Below, piece after piece: positions 23,052 through 36,016 of a DNA stretch of 64,000 bases. A program made the position numbers and the translations under genes. Position 1 is the first letter of the stretch; each line of letters begins with the position of its first letter. The stretch lies in assembly GCA_964017155.1 (NCBI GenBank), contig OZ024865.1:18945451-19009450 (forward strand), in the 5' to 3' direction. The DNA is from Oasisia sp. SBJ-2009 (lineage: Eukaryota > Annelida > Polychaeta > Sabellida > Siboglinidae). The notes beneath the pieces are model-generated. The model did not search any database. It saw only the letters and a program-made list of their open reading frames with translations, and had not been told where the DNA came from.

Positions 23052-23570
23052 GCCGACATTAGGTGTCGCTGGCTTCCGACAGTTTCAAACCCTGCTTTCC
23101 GACTCTGTTTACACGCATCTGCTTTTTCGTGCCACAAATACACCGATCCGAGCAAAATGCTCCTCGAATCAAACATGGACACGCGCCTCTCTTTTAAGAT
23201 CTATTACAGATATTATTGAAAAGCCACGAGTGATGAAGCAGCAACAATACATAAATAAAACAGTTATCATGTGGCACGCTTGTCTTGTCAGTTGTGTCTA
23301 CAGCCTGCACGTGGATAGGCTGGTCGCTCGGCTGCGTGACATCATCGACAAGATATGGTTAGGTGCTGACAGTGCTGCCTCCTCGCGGGTCGGTCAAATT
23401 TTTCCGTTTCGCATGGATGAGTCAGTTCCATATAGGGTGTCTTTAAAATATAGTCAACAGCAGCATTTGCATTGATTACCTCCAGGTAAGAGGATTCTGT
23501 TGAATCCTTGTCACTCCTTGACCACAAAATAATAACCACGAAATCTTGTTATGCACATTTGCTGATACTC
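23051..23570. other. Flank of the Mutator-like relic
   Basis: Between the transposase relic and the common superunit edge at 23571. Minus-strand frame 23539-23342 contains a Tyr/Asp-rich stretch (INANAAVDYILKTPYMELTH) that could be more of the element, but I cannot place it. Confidence 0.3.
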
Positions 23571-23959
23571 GTGTGGGAAAACCATTCATGTTATATGCAG
23601 AGAGACGGATACGAGGGATGGAAACAAACAAAGTGAACTTTCATAATGATCTACTGTCATCTCCAGTAGGAATGTAGTGGAATCTGTAGTCACATGAGTA
23701 AAACATCTGTACTTTGTTTAAATAATAAATGTGTCCCATTGTAATGGTAATCTCATAGGTATGCATAATCAAACGTGCACCATTCAGAAAACAGATGTTT
23801 TTTATTTGTATGCACTCTCTTTAGGTTTGTGTGATATCGCAATAATCCAGCAAGAATATGAAATCGGGAAGATTACTACTTGTCAGTTCCCCTCTAATCC
23901 CACTGTTGATAAAGTGCCCTGCCACGTGAGACCACAACTTCGGATTTCCATGTTGTCTT

Positions 23960-24277
23960 ATCATCGACACTGGTACAGTTCATCGATTCGTTCACTGTCT
24001 TCAATATGGTGTGTCCTTGTTTCTACTGTCTCCAGTGGCGTGGACAAACTATTTTCATAAATGACACAGTTCATCATCAATCTGTTGACAGTCTTTAATG
24101 GGCTGTGTGAACTTGTCACTGTCATCAGTGACATGGTTACATAAGTTTAGCATCTGCTTTGTCATTCATCGATGCATTAGCTGTCTGATGGGATATGTGA
24201 ATTCATTTTAACACTCTCTTAAGTGGTGTGTGCCAACTCATCTTTCACCTGTCGCAATTCGTCTTTAGATTCACTGA
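23960..24277 (-). pseudogene. Degenerate exon copy
   Basis: Starts after CTGCTGTCACAG on the minus strand with SECKDELRQ-like codons, then decayed HPIK/IDEL units ending near a RIDEL-TV-V remnant. Broken by frameshifts. Same family as 20835-21259. Confidence 0.42.
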
Positions 24278-24498
24278 CTGTGACAGCAGAATGTCAGTGC
24301 CAGAGAATAGAAGACAGTTGAACAGAGCTGTACTGTTAGGTAACATCAGAATTTTGTCTATGTCAGCAGAAGCAATCTTCTGCTATAGCAGCGGGGAGGC
24401 AAAATATAGAATGTATCTTCCAGATAAAATGACATGTTACAGCAATATGCTGCTTAATATCCGACAAACAGATAAATATACTAGCATTTAAAAATCAC

Positions 24499-24987
24499 CT
24501 AGTCAGGAACCAGGTAGGATTTCTGCAGCTTGTTGAAGGTGTGATGCGAGAAAAGTGGCAATGTAAGGTGTTTGGAGAGGGGTATGATCTGAGACACACT
24601 GCTTCCACTGAACAGGATGGCTGCAGCACATCTCAGACTGCCCCATGGCATTGTGCCATGTGTCGGTTGGCTCTCCCACTGCAACTTGTGGCCTTGCATA
24701 CAACTCACATTCACCACCACCATTGAGCCGACAACCTGCTGCACTACGACAGTAGTTTGGCCATTGCAGTTTCGGCAATGTGCGAAAAGATGATGAAGTG
24801 AAGATTCTGCCACCAAGAAGTACCTTTCCTTGGAAGGACAACAATTTGTCCTCAACGGAATCACCTCAGTGACACCCTCCTCTGTGTCAGCATTCTGGCC
24901 GATGTCGTCACCACTGCTGCTGACATCACAACTAGTCAACTCACTCTCAGAGCAAACGTAATCTGGGTCTGGCATGTGCCAACTCAT
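24499..24987 (-). pseudogene. Zinc-binding N-terminal fragment of a DNA-transposon protein, captured in the repeat
   Basis: A 162-codon open frame on the minus strand. The first six residues are satellite sequence. From about residue 7 it becomes an acidic linker (residues 11-45). Then come RYFLVAESSLHHLFAHCRNC (55-74), GSMVVVNVSCMQGH (87-100), WESQP (104-108), LRCAAAILFSGSSVSQI (118-134) and a helix ending HHTFNKLQKSYLVPD. The Cys-x2-Cys ... Cys-x-x-x-His pair, the W-x-S-Q-P, and the (A/S)-A-I-L-F-(S/T)-G-(S/A)-x-x-x-Q-I segment are found in large uncharacterised transposase-associated proteins of molluscs and fish. One zinc ligand (second Cys of pair two) is Gly here. The rest of the protein is missing. 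It is open over its whole length, so decay is recent or selection is local. Confidence 0.6.
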
Positions 24988-25509
24988 CTTTCCCCTGTCG
25001 TAATTCGTCTCTACATTCGCTGTCTGTGACAGCAGAATGTCAGTCCCAGAGAATAGAAGGCAGTTGAACAGAGCTGTGCTGTTAGGTAACGTCAGAATTT
25101 TGATCTATGGCAGCAGAGGCAATCTTCTGCTATGGCAGTGGGGAGGTAAAATATAGAATGTGTCATCCAGATAAAATGACATATTACAGCAATATGCTGC
25201 TTAATAATCTGACAAACAATTAAATATACTAGCATTTAAATATCATCCAGTCATCTGCTGCAGAGACTGGGGAAAACACAGAATTTTGACAGTGAAGTAA
25301 AAAAACACAAAATGTTCACTGTCTGATGGGATGTGTGAATCCATTTTAACACTCTTAAGTGGCGTGTGCCAACTCTTTTCTCTCTCTTTGTAGTTCGACT
25401 TTACATTCACTGACTGTGACAGCAGAATGTCGGTGCCAGAGAATAGAAGACAGTTGAACAGAGCTGTGCTGTTGGTAACATCTTAATTTTGATCTATGGC
25501 AGCAGAAGC

Positions 25510-26114
25510 AATCTTCAACACTGGTGCAGTTCTTCGATTCGTTCACTGTCCTTGATAGGCTGTGTCCTCGTTTCTACTGTCTCCAGTGGCATGGGCAAAC
25601 TATTTTCATAAATGACACGGTTCATCAACAATCTGTTGACAGTCTTCAATGAGCTGTGTGAACTTGTCACTGTCACCAGTGACGTGGTTACACTCATATC
25701 GCATTTCATCAATGCACTCACTGTCTGATGGGATTTTGAACTTATTTTCACTCTCTTAAGTCGCACATGCAATCTAATTTCGTGGATGTCATGCAGTTCA
25801 TCGACACATTCAATTCACATTCATTTGATGGGATGTGTGAATTCATTTTTACACTTTCATATGTAATGTGTGCCAACTCATTTCTCATAGCACGTGGGTC
25901 GTCAACAATTCAATATCTTTGATGGGGTGTGTTAATTCATTTTTACACTCTCGTGTAATACGTGCCAACTCATTTCGCATCTCACGTAGTTCATCAGCAA
26001 TTCAATATCTGATGGGATGTGTGAATTCATTTTACACTCTCATTTTTACACTCTCATGTGTAATGTGGGCCAACTCGTTACGCATCTCACGCAGTTCGTC
26101 GTTACATTCACTGA
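25510..26114 (-). pseudogene. Longest tandem stretch of degenerate exon units
   Basis: On the minus strand from the acceptor-like site at 26114, four to five successive HPIK-like units (ELREMRNELAHVT, ECKNEFTH etc.) are recognisable. The stretch ends in LKRVKISSKSH and PIKDSERIEELHQC at about 25510. The units are spaced roughly 90 bp apart. Multiple single-base indels break the frame. Confidence 0.45.
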
Positions 26115-26639
26115 CTTTGGCAGAATGTCGGTCGCAGAGAATAGAAGACACGTGAACAGAGCTGTGTTGTCAAACTGCCAAGTCTTCCTGTTAGGTAACA
26201 ACAGCCTTGGTAAATATGGCAAATACATACCACACGTGGTATGATGGTACTTTTTCATTCACACTATATAATTTCTTCTCATGTTTGTTCTGTTGAAAAG
26301 AATGAGCAGAAAGTGAAATTAAACTGCATTATGAAATTAGACATTTATTCAGGAACATTTATGCATAATAACAGTAATTTACTGTTACAAAAATTGCCAT
26401 AACATGCAATTCATAGAAATATCTCGATGTAATCAATTTAATCACAAATATGCATGATCATAACAACAAGTGAATTATGTATGTATGGTTCATTTGCTTA
26501 GAATAGTCGATAAGCTAATAACAACAGTTAAAAAGCTAACAATAACGTTGTTAATATCCATCGTTCATTACAAGTGAAAACAGTATTATAGAAATCGACA
26601 TTTAAAAAGCTAACAATAACGTTGTTGACATCCATCATA

Positions 26640-27340
26640 CAATTCATTCATTCATTCATTAGATTCAAGATTCAAAGATTCAAAAAACTTTATTTTCCGT
26701 TTAAAAACGGAACTTTTTCTTCAGTCACACATAAAATGACAGTAATAAAAACATTGGTGAATCATATACGGCCTACAGTTGTCAATACACAATAAAATTA
26801 TAGTAAATATAGTCATCAATAAAATAGATAAAGTATAATAATAAATTACGTATAAAAATAGCTACTAAGATAAATAAATAAGTATGTATAATTTCTTAAA
26901 ATGGGTCTCTGATAGGAGACAATAACATTAGTAATAACATAATACTAAAATTGATAAATAAATAAGATTAAATAAAGAGTTACCATAAGAATATGAGACA
27001 CATAAAATGTAAAAATTAATTAATGACTCGTTGAAAACAGAGCATTATCATATTATTGATGTAGGACAATCATACATCATTATAATTATTAGCACATGAG
27101 ATATCAGGAATGTTGCAACAGGAGGAGGCTGTCTAAGACGTTGTGAGAGACGCCGCCAGTCTTTTCTCCTTCCTGGCCGCATTCCACCGACACAACCGTT
27201 TAAGGCGACGCCAAACAGGATGGTTGCCAAACAAACAAAGTAAACAAATATATTCTTGATACCACTACATGGAAAATGGCTGCTTGCTGGCTCTTTCAAG
27301 AAGTCATCAGACATTTTTTGCTGTTGATGAGCAGTTGTAA
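26640..27340. mobile_element. Retroelement-like insertion within the satellite
   Basis: AT-rich block differing from the surrounding superunit. It begins with an ATTC/GATTCAA run and AAAACTTTATTTTCCG, with a small palindrome CCGTTTAAAAACGG at 26697-26710, a motif often seen at ends of invertebrate retroelements. The repeat resumes at about 27345. The identification is tentative and no reverse transcriptase is present. The 88-codon minus frame at 27048-27314 has no recognised domain. Confidence 0.35.
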
Positions 27341-29349
27341 TATGGCTGCCTGATGTGTGAATTCATTTTTACACTCATATGTAATGTGTGCCAACTGATT
27401 TCTCATGTCACATAGTTCATCAAGAATTCAACATCTTTGATGGGATGTGTGAATTCATTTTAACACTTTCACGTGTAACGTGTGCTAATTCCTCTTTCAC
27501 TGTTTGTAGCTCTTAGTTACATTCACTGACTTTGGCAGAATGTCGGTCCCAGAGAATAGTAGACACGTGAACAGAGCTGTGTTGTCAAACTGCCATGTCT
27601 ACCTGTTAGGTAATATCAGAATTGTGATCAATGACAGCAGAAGCAACTGATGGGAGGAAGTTATCCTAAATATTCTGCTGTATTTTACAAGTAAAATGAC
27701 ATTACAGCAATATGCTGCTTAATATCTGACAAATAATGAAAGATACAAGCATTTAAAAATTACCTGCCGCAGAGACAAAGGAAACTACAGAATTGTGACA
27801 GTGAAAGAAAAAACACAACAATTTGACCTTGGTAAATATATGGCAAATACATACCATATATGTGACTTCACTCTTATAAGTCTCAGTTCGTCTTTCCCCT
27901 GTCGGTGTTCGTCTTTACATTCACTGACTGTGACAGCAGAATGTTGGTGCCAGAGAATAGAAGACAGTTGAACAGAGCTGTGCTGTTGGTAACATCAAAA
28001 TTTTGATCTATGGCATCAGAGGCAATCTTCTGCTATGGCAGTGAGGAGGTAAAATACAGACTGTATCTTCCAGATAAAATGACATATTACAGCAATATGC
28101 TGCTTAATATCTGACAAACAGTTAAATATACATCGACATCTCAAAGTTGATCAAAAATGGTGCTTATCTAGACACTGAAATATATATGCTGTGTTTAAAT
28201 AATAAATGTGGCACCACAATGTGTGTTCCATTGTAACAGTAATCTCAGATGGGACTAGGTATGCATAATCATTATCAACCATGCAACAATGAGAAAACAG
28301 AAAATTACTATTTGTATGCACTCTCTTTAGGGTTGTGGTCTGCAATATGTCGCAATATTCGAGCAAGAATGTGAAGTTGGGAAGATTAGTACTTGTCAGT
28401 ACCCATCTAATCCTGTTGTTGACTAAGTGCTTTGTCACATGTTGCCACAACTTGGGATTCTTGTATTTTTTTATCGTCAACATCACAAAGTTTTGTGACA
28501 CATGTTGCCACATTTCAGTCTTCCTGTATGGCCATATCACTGACATCACAAAGTTGAACCAAGTGTGCTCAGTCATTGCAAGCTCCCAGCTGGCCTTTTG
28601 AAACGAAAACGCTTCAAACGCCCAGTTTTGAATCACGTCAAGTACGGATCAGATCCTTATCAAGTCAGCCAAAGTTGTCCTTGACAGTGTCCCTGTGATG
28701 TCCTACACTCAGCTATTGACAACATACATTAAGACATGTTGTCACAACTAAGTTTTCCTTGTCAGTGACATCACAAAGTCGTTAGACCCAGTTTTGGACT
28801 TCACTGTTTCGATACTCGCACTCGCATTCCCAAACTTGGGTGCTTTGAACTACAGTATCAGGTTTACTTTCTCGAGTGATGGTTGGTTGTTGAAGATCAG
28901 GTATATTGGTGTGTGTGCGTATGCCTATGCATGGGTGTGCATGCACCTGTGTTTGAGTAAGAAGGAAACCCAAAGTAACTGATTTATTTTGAAAGTTTCT
29001 TCAATTTTTAATATTTAGTCTGTTACATAACATTCATCCTCTTCATCTTCCAGAACCCAGAGCGGTTCTGCGTGAATTAATGGTGGATTATGGTTGTTGT
29101 TTCTTTCTTTTATGTCGTTTAATACGTACATATATACACACATATATGTATTCATGTGCATCGCACCATTCTTTCTCAGGAACAAATAAATACTCTCTTT
29201 AGGGTTGTGGTCTGCAATATGTTGCAATACTCTAGCAAGAATGTGACGTTGGGAAGATTAGTAATTGCCAGTACCCCTTTAATGCCGCTGTTGACAAATT
29301 ACTACTCTGTGACATAATCTGACATCTTGGGATTTCCGTATTGTCTCAC

Positions 29350-29705
29350 CATCGACATTGGTGCAGTTCGTCGATTCATTCACTGTCTTTAATTGTCCTC
29401 GTTTCTACTGTCTCTTTAATGGGCTGTGTGAACTTGTCACTGTCATCAGTGACGTGGTTACACTCATTTTGCATTAGCTGTGTAGATCATCAATGCGTAT
29501 GTTGTCTGATGGGATATGTGAACTTATATTTACTCTTTTAAGTTGCATGTGCAAACTCGTTTTGTATATGTCATGCAGTTCATCAACAATTCAATATCTT
29601 TGATGGGATGTGTGAATTCATTTTGACACTCTCATTTTGACACTGTCATGTGTAATTTGAGCCAGTTCGTTACGCATCACACGTAGCTCGTCACTACATT
29701 CACTG
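29350..29705 (-). pseudogene. Degenerate exon copy between satellite units
   Basis: Minus strand from an acceptor-like CATTCTGCCAAAG with SECSDELRV-like codons through HPIKDIEL-like units to decayed ends near 29350. Together with linker DNA to 29940 it makes the 1418-bp spacing of the satellite anchors here. Confidence 0.4.
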
Positions 29706-31198
29706 ACTTTGGCAGAATGTCGGTCCCAGAGAATAGAAGACATGTGAACAGAGTTGTGTTGTCAAACTGCCATGTCTACCTGTTAGGTAACATCAGAATT
29801 GTGATCAATGACAGCAGAAGCAACTGATGGGAGGAAGTTATCCTAAATCTTGTGCTGTAGCAGTGGGGAGGTAAAATGTAGAATATATCTTCTGGGTAAA
29901 ATGACATATTAAAGCAATATGCTGCTTAATAATGAAAGTCCCCACAAGTGCAGCTTCCTGTGGCCACCTGCCAGAGCCAGGCATCCACTGACCGTCATCA
30001 ACGGCTAACCTTTGGAAACGAAAACTCTTCAAATGCCCAGTTTCGAATCACGTCAAGTACGGATCAGATCCTTATCAAGTCAGCCAAAGTTGTCCTTGAC
30101 AGTGTCCCTGTGATGTCCTACACTCAGCTATTGACAACATACATTAAGACGTGTTGTCACAACTCAGTTTTCCTTGTCAGTGACATCACAAAGTCATTAG
30201 ACCCAGTTTTGGACTTCACTGTTTCGATACTCGCACTCGCATTCCCAAACTTGGGTGCTTTGAACTACAGTATCAGGTTTACTTTCTCGAGCGATGGTTG
30301 GTTGTTGAAGATCAGGTATATTGGTGTGTGTGCGTGTGCCTATGCTTGGGTGTGCATACACCTGTGTTCGTGTAAGAAAGAACGACCACAAATAACTGAT
30401 TTATTTTGAAAGTTTCTTCAATTTTTAACATTTAGTCTGTTACATAATCTTCATCCTCTACGTCTTCCAGAACCCAGAGCGGTTCTGCGTGAATTAATGG
30501 TGGATTATGGTTGTTGTTTCTTTCTTTTATGTCGTTTAATACGTACATATATACACACATATATGTATTCATGTGCATCGCACCATTCTTTCTCAGGAAC
30601 AAATAAATACTCTCTTTAGGGTTGTGGTTTGAAATATGTCGCAATATTCGAGCAAGAATGTGAAGTTGGGAAGATTAGTCCTTGTCAGTACCCGTCTAAT
30701 CCTGTTATTGACTAAGTGCTTTGTCACATGTTGCCACAACTTGGGATTCTTGTATTTTCCTATCGTCAACATCACAAAGTTTTGTGACACATGTTGCCAC
30801 ATTTCAGTCTTCCTGTATGGCCATATCACTGACATCACAAAGTTGAACCAAGTGTGCTCAGTCATTGCAAGCTCCCAGCTGGCCTTTTGAAACGAAAACG
30901 CTTCAAACGCCCAGTTTTGAATCACGTCAAGTATGGATCAGATCCTTATCAAGTCAGCCAAAGTTGTCCTTGACAGTGTCCCTGTGATGTCCTACACTCA
31001 GCTATTGACAACATACATTAAGACGTGTTGTCACAACTAAGTTTTCCTTGTCAGTGACATCACAAAGTCATTAGACCCAGTTTTGGACTTCACTGTTTCG
31101 ATACTCGCACTCGCATTCCCAAACTTGGGTGCTTTGAACTGCAGTATCAGGTTTACTTTCTCGAGCGATGATTGGTTGTTGAAGATCACGTGTCTTGG

Positions 31199-31234
<36 letters not shown>

Positions 31235-31823
31235 TGGATGTGCATGCCTGGCCACGTGACACCATAACTTGTGATTTCCACACTGCCTTATCTCCAACAT
31301 CACAAAGTTAAACAAATATGGTTCAAAACTAGACACTGATCCAGCAGGACTTGTGTGCCTGTTTAAATTTGTTAAACCGTCTAAACCTGACTGTTATGCA
31401 TAATCAACCAGGCACCAATGGGAAAACAGAAAATTACTATTTGTATGCACTCTCTTTAGGGCTGTGGTCTGCAATATGTCGCAATATTCGAGCACGAATG
31501 TGAAGTTGGGAAGATTAGTACTTGTCAGTATCCGTTTAATCCTGTTGTTGACTAAGTGCTTTGTCACATGTTGCCACAACTTGGGATTCTTGTATTTTCT
31601 TATCGTCAACATCACAAAGTTTTGTGACACATGTTGTGAAATTTCAGTCTTCCTGTATGGCCATATCACTGACATCACAAAGTTGAACCAAGTGTGCTCA
31701 GTCATTGCAAGCTCCCAGCTGGCCTTTTGAAACAAAAATGCTTCAAACGCCCAGTTTTGAATCACGTCAAGTACGGATCAGACCCTTATCAAGTCAGCCA
31801 AAGTTGTCCTTGACAGTGTCCCT

Positions 31824-32697
31824 GTGATGTCCTACACTCAGCTATTGACAAAATACATTAAGACGTGTTGTCACAACTCAGTTTTCCTTGTCAGTGACAT
31901 CTCAAAGTCGTGCGACCCAGTTTTGGACTTCACTGTTTCGATACTCGCACTCGCATTCCCAAACTTGGGTGCTTTGAACTGCAGTATCAGGTTTACTTTC
32001 TCGAGCGATGATTGGTTGTTGAAGATCAGGTATATTGGTGTGTGTGCGTGTGCCTATGCATGGGTGTGCATACACCTGTGTTCGTGTAAGAAAGAACGAC
32101 CACAAATAACTGATTTATTTTGAAAGTTTCTTCAATTTTTAACATTTAGTCTGATACATAACCTTCATCCTCTACGTCTTCCAGAACCCAGAGCGGTTCT
32201 GCATGAATTAATGGTGGATTATGGTTGTTGTGTCTTTCTTTTATGTCGTTTAATACGTACATATATACACACATATATGAATTCATGTGCATCGCACCAT
32301 TCTTTCTCAGGAACAAATAAATACTCTCTTTAGGGTTGTGGTTTGAAATATGTCGCAATATTCGAGCAAGAATGTGAAGTTGGGAAGATTAGTCCTTGTC
32401 GGTACCCGTCTAATCCTGTTATTGACTAAGTGCTTTGTCACATGTTGCCACAACTTGGGATTCTTGTATTTTCCTATCGTCAACATCACAAAGTTTTGTG
32501 ACACATGTTGCCACATTTCAGTCTTCCTGTATGGCCATATCACTGACATCACAAAGTTGAACCAAGTGTGCTCAGTCATTGCAAGCTCCCAGCTGGCCTT
32601 TTGAAACAAAAATGCTTCAAACGCCCAGTTTTGAATCACGTCAAGTACGGATCAGACCCTTATCAAGTCAGCCAAAGTTGTCCTTGACAGTGTCCCT
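31824..32697. repeat. Satellite unit, copy A of a near-identical pair
   Basis: Compared with 32698-33571, the sequence is the same over every long stretch that I checked, including identical 99-codon (+) and 67- and 70-codon (-) frames. The copies lie exactly 874 bp apart. The 32580-32640 versus 33455-33510 blocks show a few substitutions. Confidence 0.9.
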
Positions 32698-33571
32698 GTG
32701 ATGTCCTACACTCAGCTATTGACAAAATACATTAAGACGTGTTGTCACAACTCAGTTTTCCTTGTCAGTGACATCTCAAAGTCGTGCGACCCAGTTTTGG
32801 ACTTCACTGTTTCGATACTCGCACTCGCATTCCCAAACTTGGGTGCTTTGAACTGCAGTATCAGGTTTACTTTCTCGAGCGATGATTGGTTGTTGAAGAT
32901 CAGGTATATTGGTGTGTGTGCGTGTGCCTATGCATGGGTGTGCATACACCTGTGTTCGTGTAAGAAAGAACGACCACAAATAACTGATTTATTTTGAAAG
33001 TTTCTTCAATTTTTAACATTTAGTCTGATACATAACCTTCATCCTCTACGTCTTCCAGAACCCAGAGCGGTTCTGCATGAATTAATGGTGGATTATGGTT
33101 GTTGTGTCTTTCTTTTATGTCGTTTAATACGTACATATATACACACATATATGAATTCATGTGCATCGCACCATTCTTTCTCAGGAACAAATAAATACTC
33201 TCTTTAGGGTTGTGGTTTGAAATATGTCGCAATATTCGAGCAAGAATGTGAAGTTGGGAAGATTAGTCCTTGTCGGTACCCGTCTAATCCTGTTATTGAC
33301 TAAGTGCTTTGTCACATGTTGCCACAACTTGGGATTCTTGTATTTTCCTATCGTCAACATCACAAAGTTTTGTGACACATGTTGCCACATTTCAGTCTTC
33401 CTGTATGGCCATATCACTGACATCACAAAGTTGAACCAAGTGTGCTCAGTCATTGCAAGCTCCCAGCTGGCCTTTTGAAACGAAAACGCTTCAAACGCCC
33501 AATTTTGAATCACGTCAAGTACGGATCGGATGCTTATCAAGTCAGCCAAAGTTGTCCTTGACAGTGTCCCT
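32698..33571. repeat. Satellite unit, copy B of a near-identical pair
   Basis: Tandem neighbour of 31824-32697. The near-identity indicates a recent unequal exchange or duplication. It could also reflect an assembly duplication. Confidence 0.9.
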
Positions 33572-33810
33572 GTGATGTCCTACACTCAGCTATTGATAAA
33601 ATACATTAAGACGTGTTGTCACAACTAAGTTTTCCTTGTCAGTGACATCTCAAAGTCGTGCGACCCAGTTTTGGACTTCACTGTTTCGATACTCGCACTC
33701 GCATTTCAAAACTTGGGTGCTTTGAACTGCAGTATCAGGTTTACTTTCTCGAGCGATGATTGGTTGTTGAAAATCACGTGTCTTGGTGTGTGTGTGTGTG
33801 TGTGTGTGAG

Positions 33811-33842
<32 letters not shown>

Positions 33843-34439
33843 TGGGTGTGCATGCCTGGCCACGTGACACCATAACTTGTGATTTCCACACTGCCTTATC
33901 ACCGAAATCACAAAGTTAAACAAATATGGTTCAAAACTAGACACTGATCCAGCAGGACTTGTGTGCCTGTTTAAATTTGTTAAACCGTCTAAACCTGACT
34001 GTTATGCATAATCAACCAGGCACCAATGGGAAAACAGAAAATTACTATTTGTATGCACTCTCTTTAGGGCTGTGGTCTGCAATATGTCGCAATATTCGAG
34101 CACGAATGTGAAGTTGGGAAGATTAGTACTTGTCAGTACTCGTTTAATCCTGTTATTGACTAAGTGCTTTGTCACATGTTGCCACAACTTGGGATTCTTG
34201 TATTTTCTTATCGTCAACATCACAAAGTTTTGTGACACATGTTGCCACATTTCAGTCTTCCTGTATGGCCATATCACTGACATCACAAAGTTGAACCAAG
34301 TGTGCTCAGCCATTGCAAGCTCCCAGCTGGCCTTTTGAAACGAAAACGCTTCAAACGCCCAATTTTGAATCACGTTAAGTACAGATCGGATGCTTATCAA
34401 GTCAGCCAAAATTGTCATTGATAGGATCCCTCTTTATGT

Positions 34440-36010
34440 CCTACACTCCACTGTCAACAAAATACATTAAGACGTGTTGTCCGAACTAAGTTTTCCTTAT
34501 TGTACTCGCAGGAATATGAAGTCAGCCTGAAGTACTGCCGTATCAGCAACATCACAACTATAACAAAGTGCTTAGACACATGACACCATAATTTATGATT
34601 CCTCTTTCCTTGGCACAGAGTGTGGCTTCTTATGACGTTGTACCAATGCCATCACTCGCACGAACCTAGTGCTCGACTCGCACTACCCTAGTGCTCGACA
34701 CTCCACTCTCAACTAAGTGTCCTGGAAGGTGACGTGTGTGATGTTACAACTTGTCTTATCATCAACATCATAAAATTAAACCAAGGTAATGCCTACCTTG
34801 ACACTGACCAAGGAGGACTGTTCTGACAGTGCTTCTTTAAATTCATTAAAAATTTCAACAAGACAGTTGTGCGTAATCAATCACGCACGAAAGGGAATAC
34901 AACACAAATTATAATTTGTATACGCTGTCTTTACGCTTGTGTTTTGCGACATATCACAATGCTCTAGTGAGAATATGAAATGGGGAAGATTACTAATTGT
35001 CTAATCCCGCCGTTGATAAAGTGCCCTGCCACGTGAGACCACAACTCGGGTTTCCCGTATTGTCTTTAAAAAGTTAAAACAAACATTCCTGCCACTGCTT
35101 CTTTAAATGTATTAAACATCTGAAGCTGACAGTTGTATGTCATATATCATTGCAACCATTCAGAGCTGCACCTATAATCTTATTTCTTTTGTCATTGACA
35201 AGTGACACCACAGTTTGGGATTCCCATAATGCCTTATTGTTGACATAACCAAGTCGGTACCTATCAAGACAAGGATGTAATTTAGCAGGATTTTACTGCC
35301 ACTGCCTCTATAAATTCATTAAAATGCCTACGTGCTACAAATTCAAATACATCACATTTACGGTCAGCTGATATCACGCTTTGCTGTATCACAACAAACT
35401 TATCACAAATGGTCACTCATATGACTCACTATATGGAATCATACTCCATAAGGCAGTTTTGTGTATGAGCTGGCGAAAACGTGGTTCACAAAAGCTCTGA
35501 TTACTTCCAAAATAAAAGGTTCTTAGGAGATTCACCGAGTGCTAAATAAAGCACTACTATGTGAAGATGGTGCAGACTTACTGAGGCGAGAGTTTGCGAA
35601 GACACCACTGAGTTGTCTCTGTGGATCAGAACACAGCAGTCGGGATTTGAGTAAGTGTTGCAGCTAAGCTAATCGTCAGCTACATGATGATACTGATGCG
35701 TGCTTCAGTTTACAAACACCCTTCTTGGTAAAATGACCACAGTACTTTGAACTGTCTCCAGGGGCATCTTGTAAACTAAAGAAGATAAAAACAACTTAGC
35801 ACGTGTCAAACATTAAAAATTGATATGCTGCCTAATACGCTGCTCTTTGCACCATGAAATACCCATAGCTGACCATGGTCAGACCATTGCCGATGACCAT
35901 GAGTATACATAGTTACATACATGGTTTAATTACGTAAAACAAAATACCATTTTCAAGTTATGGGGAATTCTCCTAAGATGATTATCTTCCAAGCATTGCT
36001 GCAAACATGC
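34440..36010. repeat. Decayed satellite flank
   Basis: Diverged single units (for example CCACGTGAGACCACAACTCG and repeated TTAAATTCATTAAA blocks) become less recognisable toward 35.3 kb. After that no clear structure is seen until the 42-bp array. Confidence 0.6.
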
Positions 36011-36016
36011 TTCCAA

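Larger units (their letters stand above)
23571..28190. repeat. Amplified superunit 2
   Basis: It starts with the same edge as superunit 1, about 5.0 kb downstream, and has the same internal classes. Degenerate exon copies start at 24277, 25022, 25413, 26114, 27539 and 27927 (minus). It is interrupted by a transposase fragment (24499-24970) and a retroelement-like insertion (26640-27340). Confidence 0.78.
28190..34440. repeat. Tandem satellite with about 874-bp units
   Basis: The anchor CTCTCTTTAGGGTTGTGG, or its near match, occurs at about 28318, 29190, 30608, 31448, 32324, 33198 and 34057, giving spacings of 872, 1418, 840, 876, 874 and 859 bp. Each full unit has a segment with repeated CACATGTTGCCACA sub-blocks, a GTCAAGTACGGATCAG linker, a TTTTGGACTTCACTGTTTCG block and a variable GT/GTGC microsatellite. 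It derives from the same source as the second repeat class in superunits 1 and 2. Confidence 0.9.
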
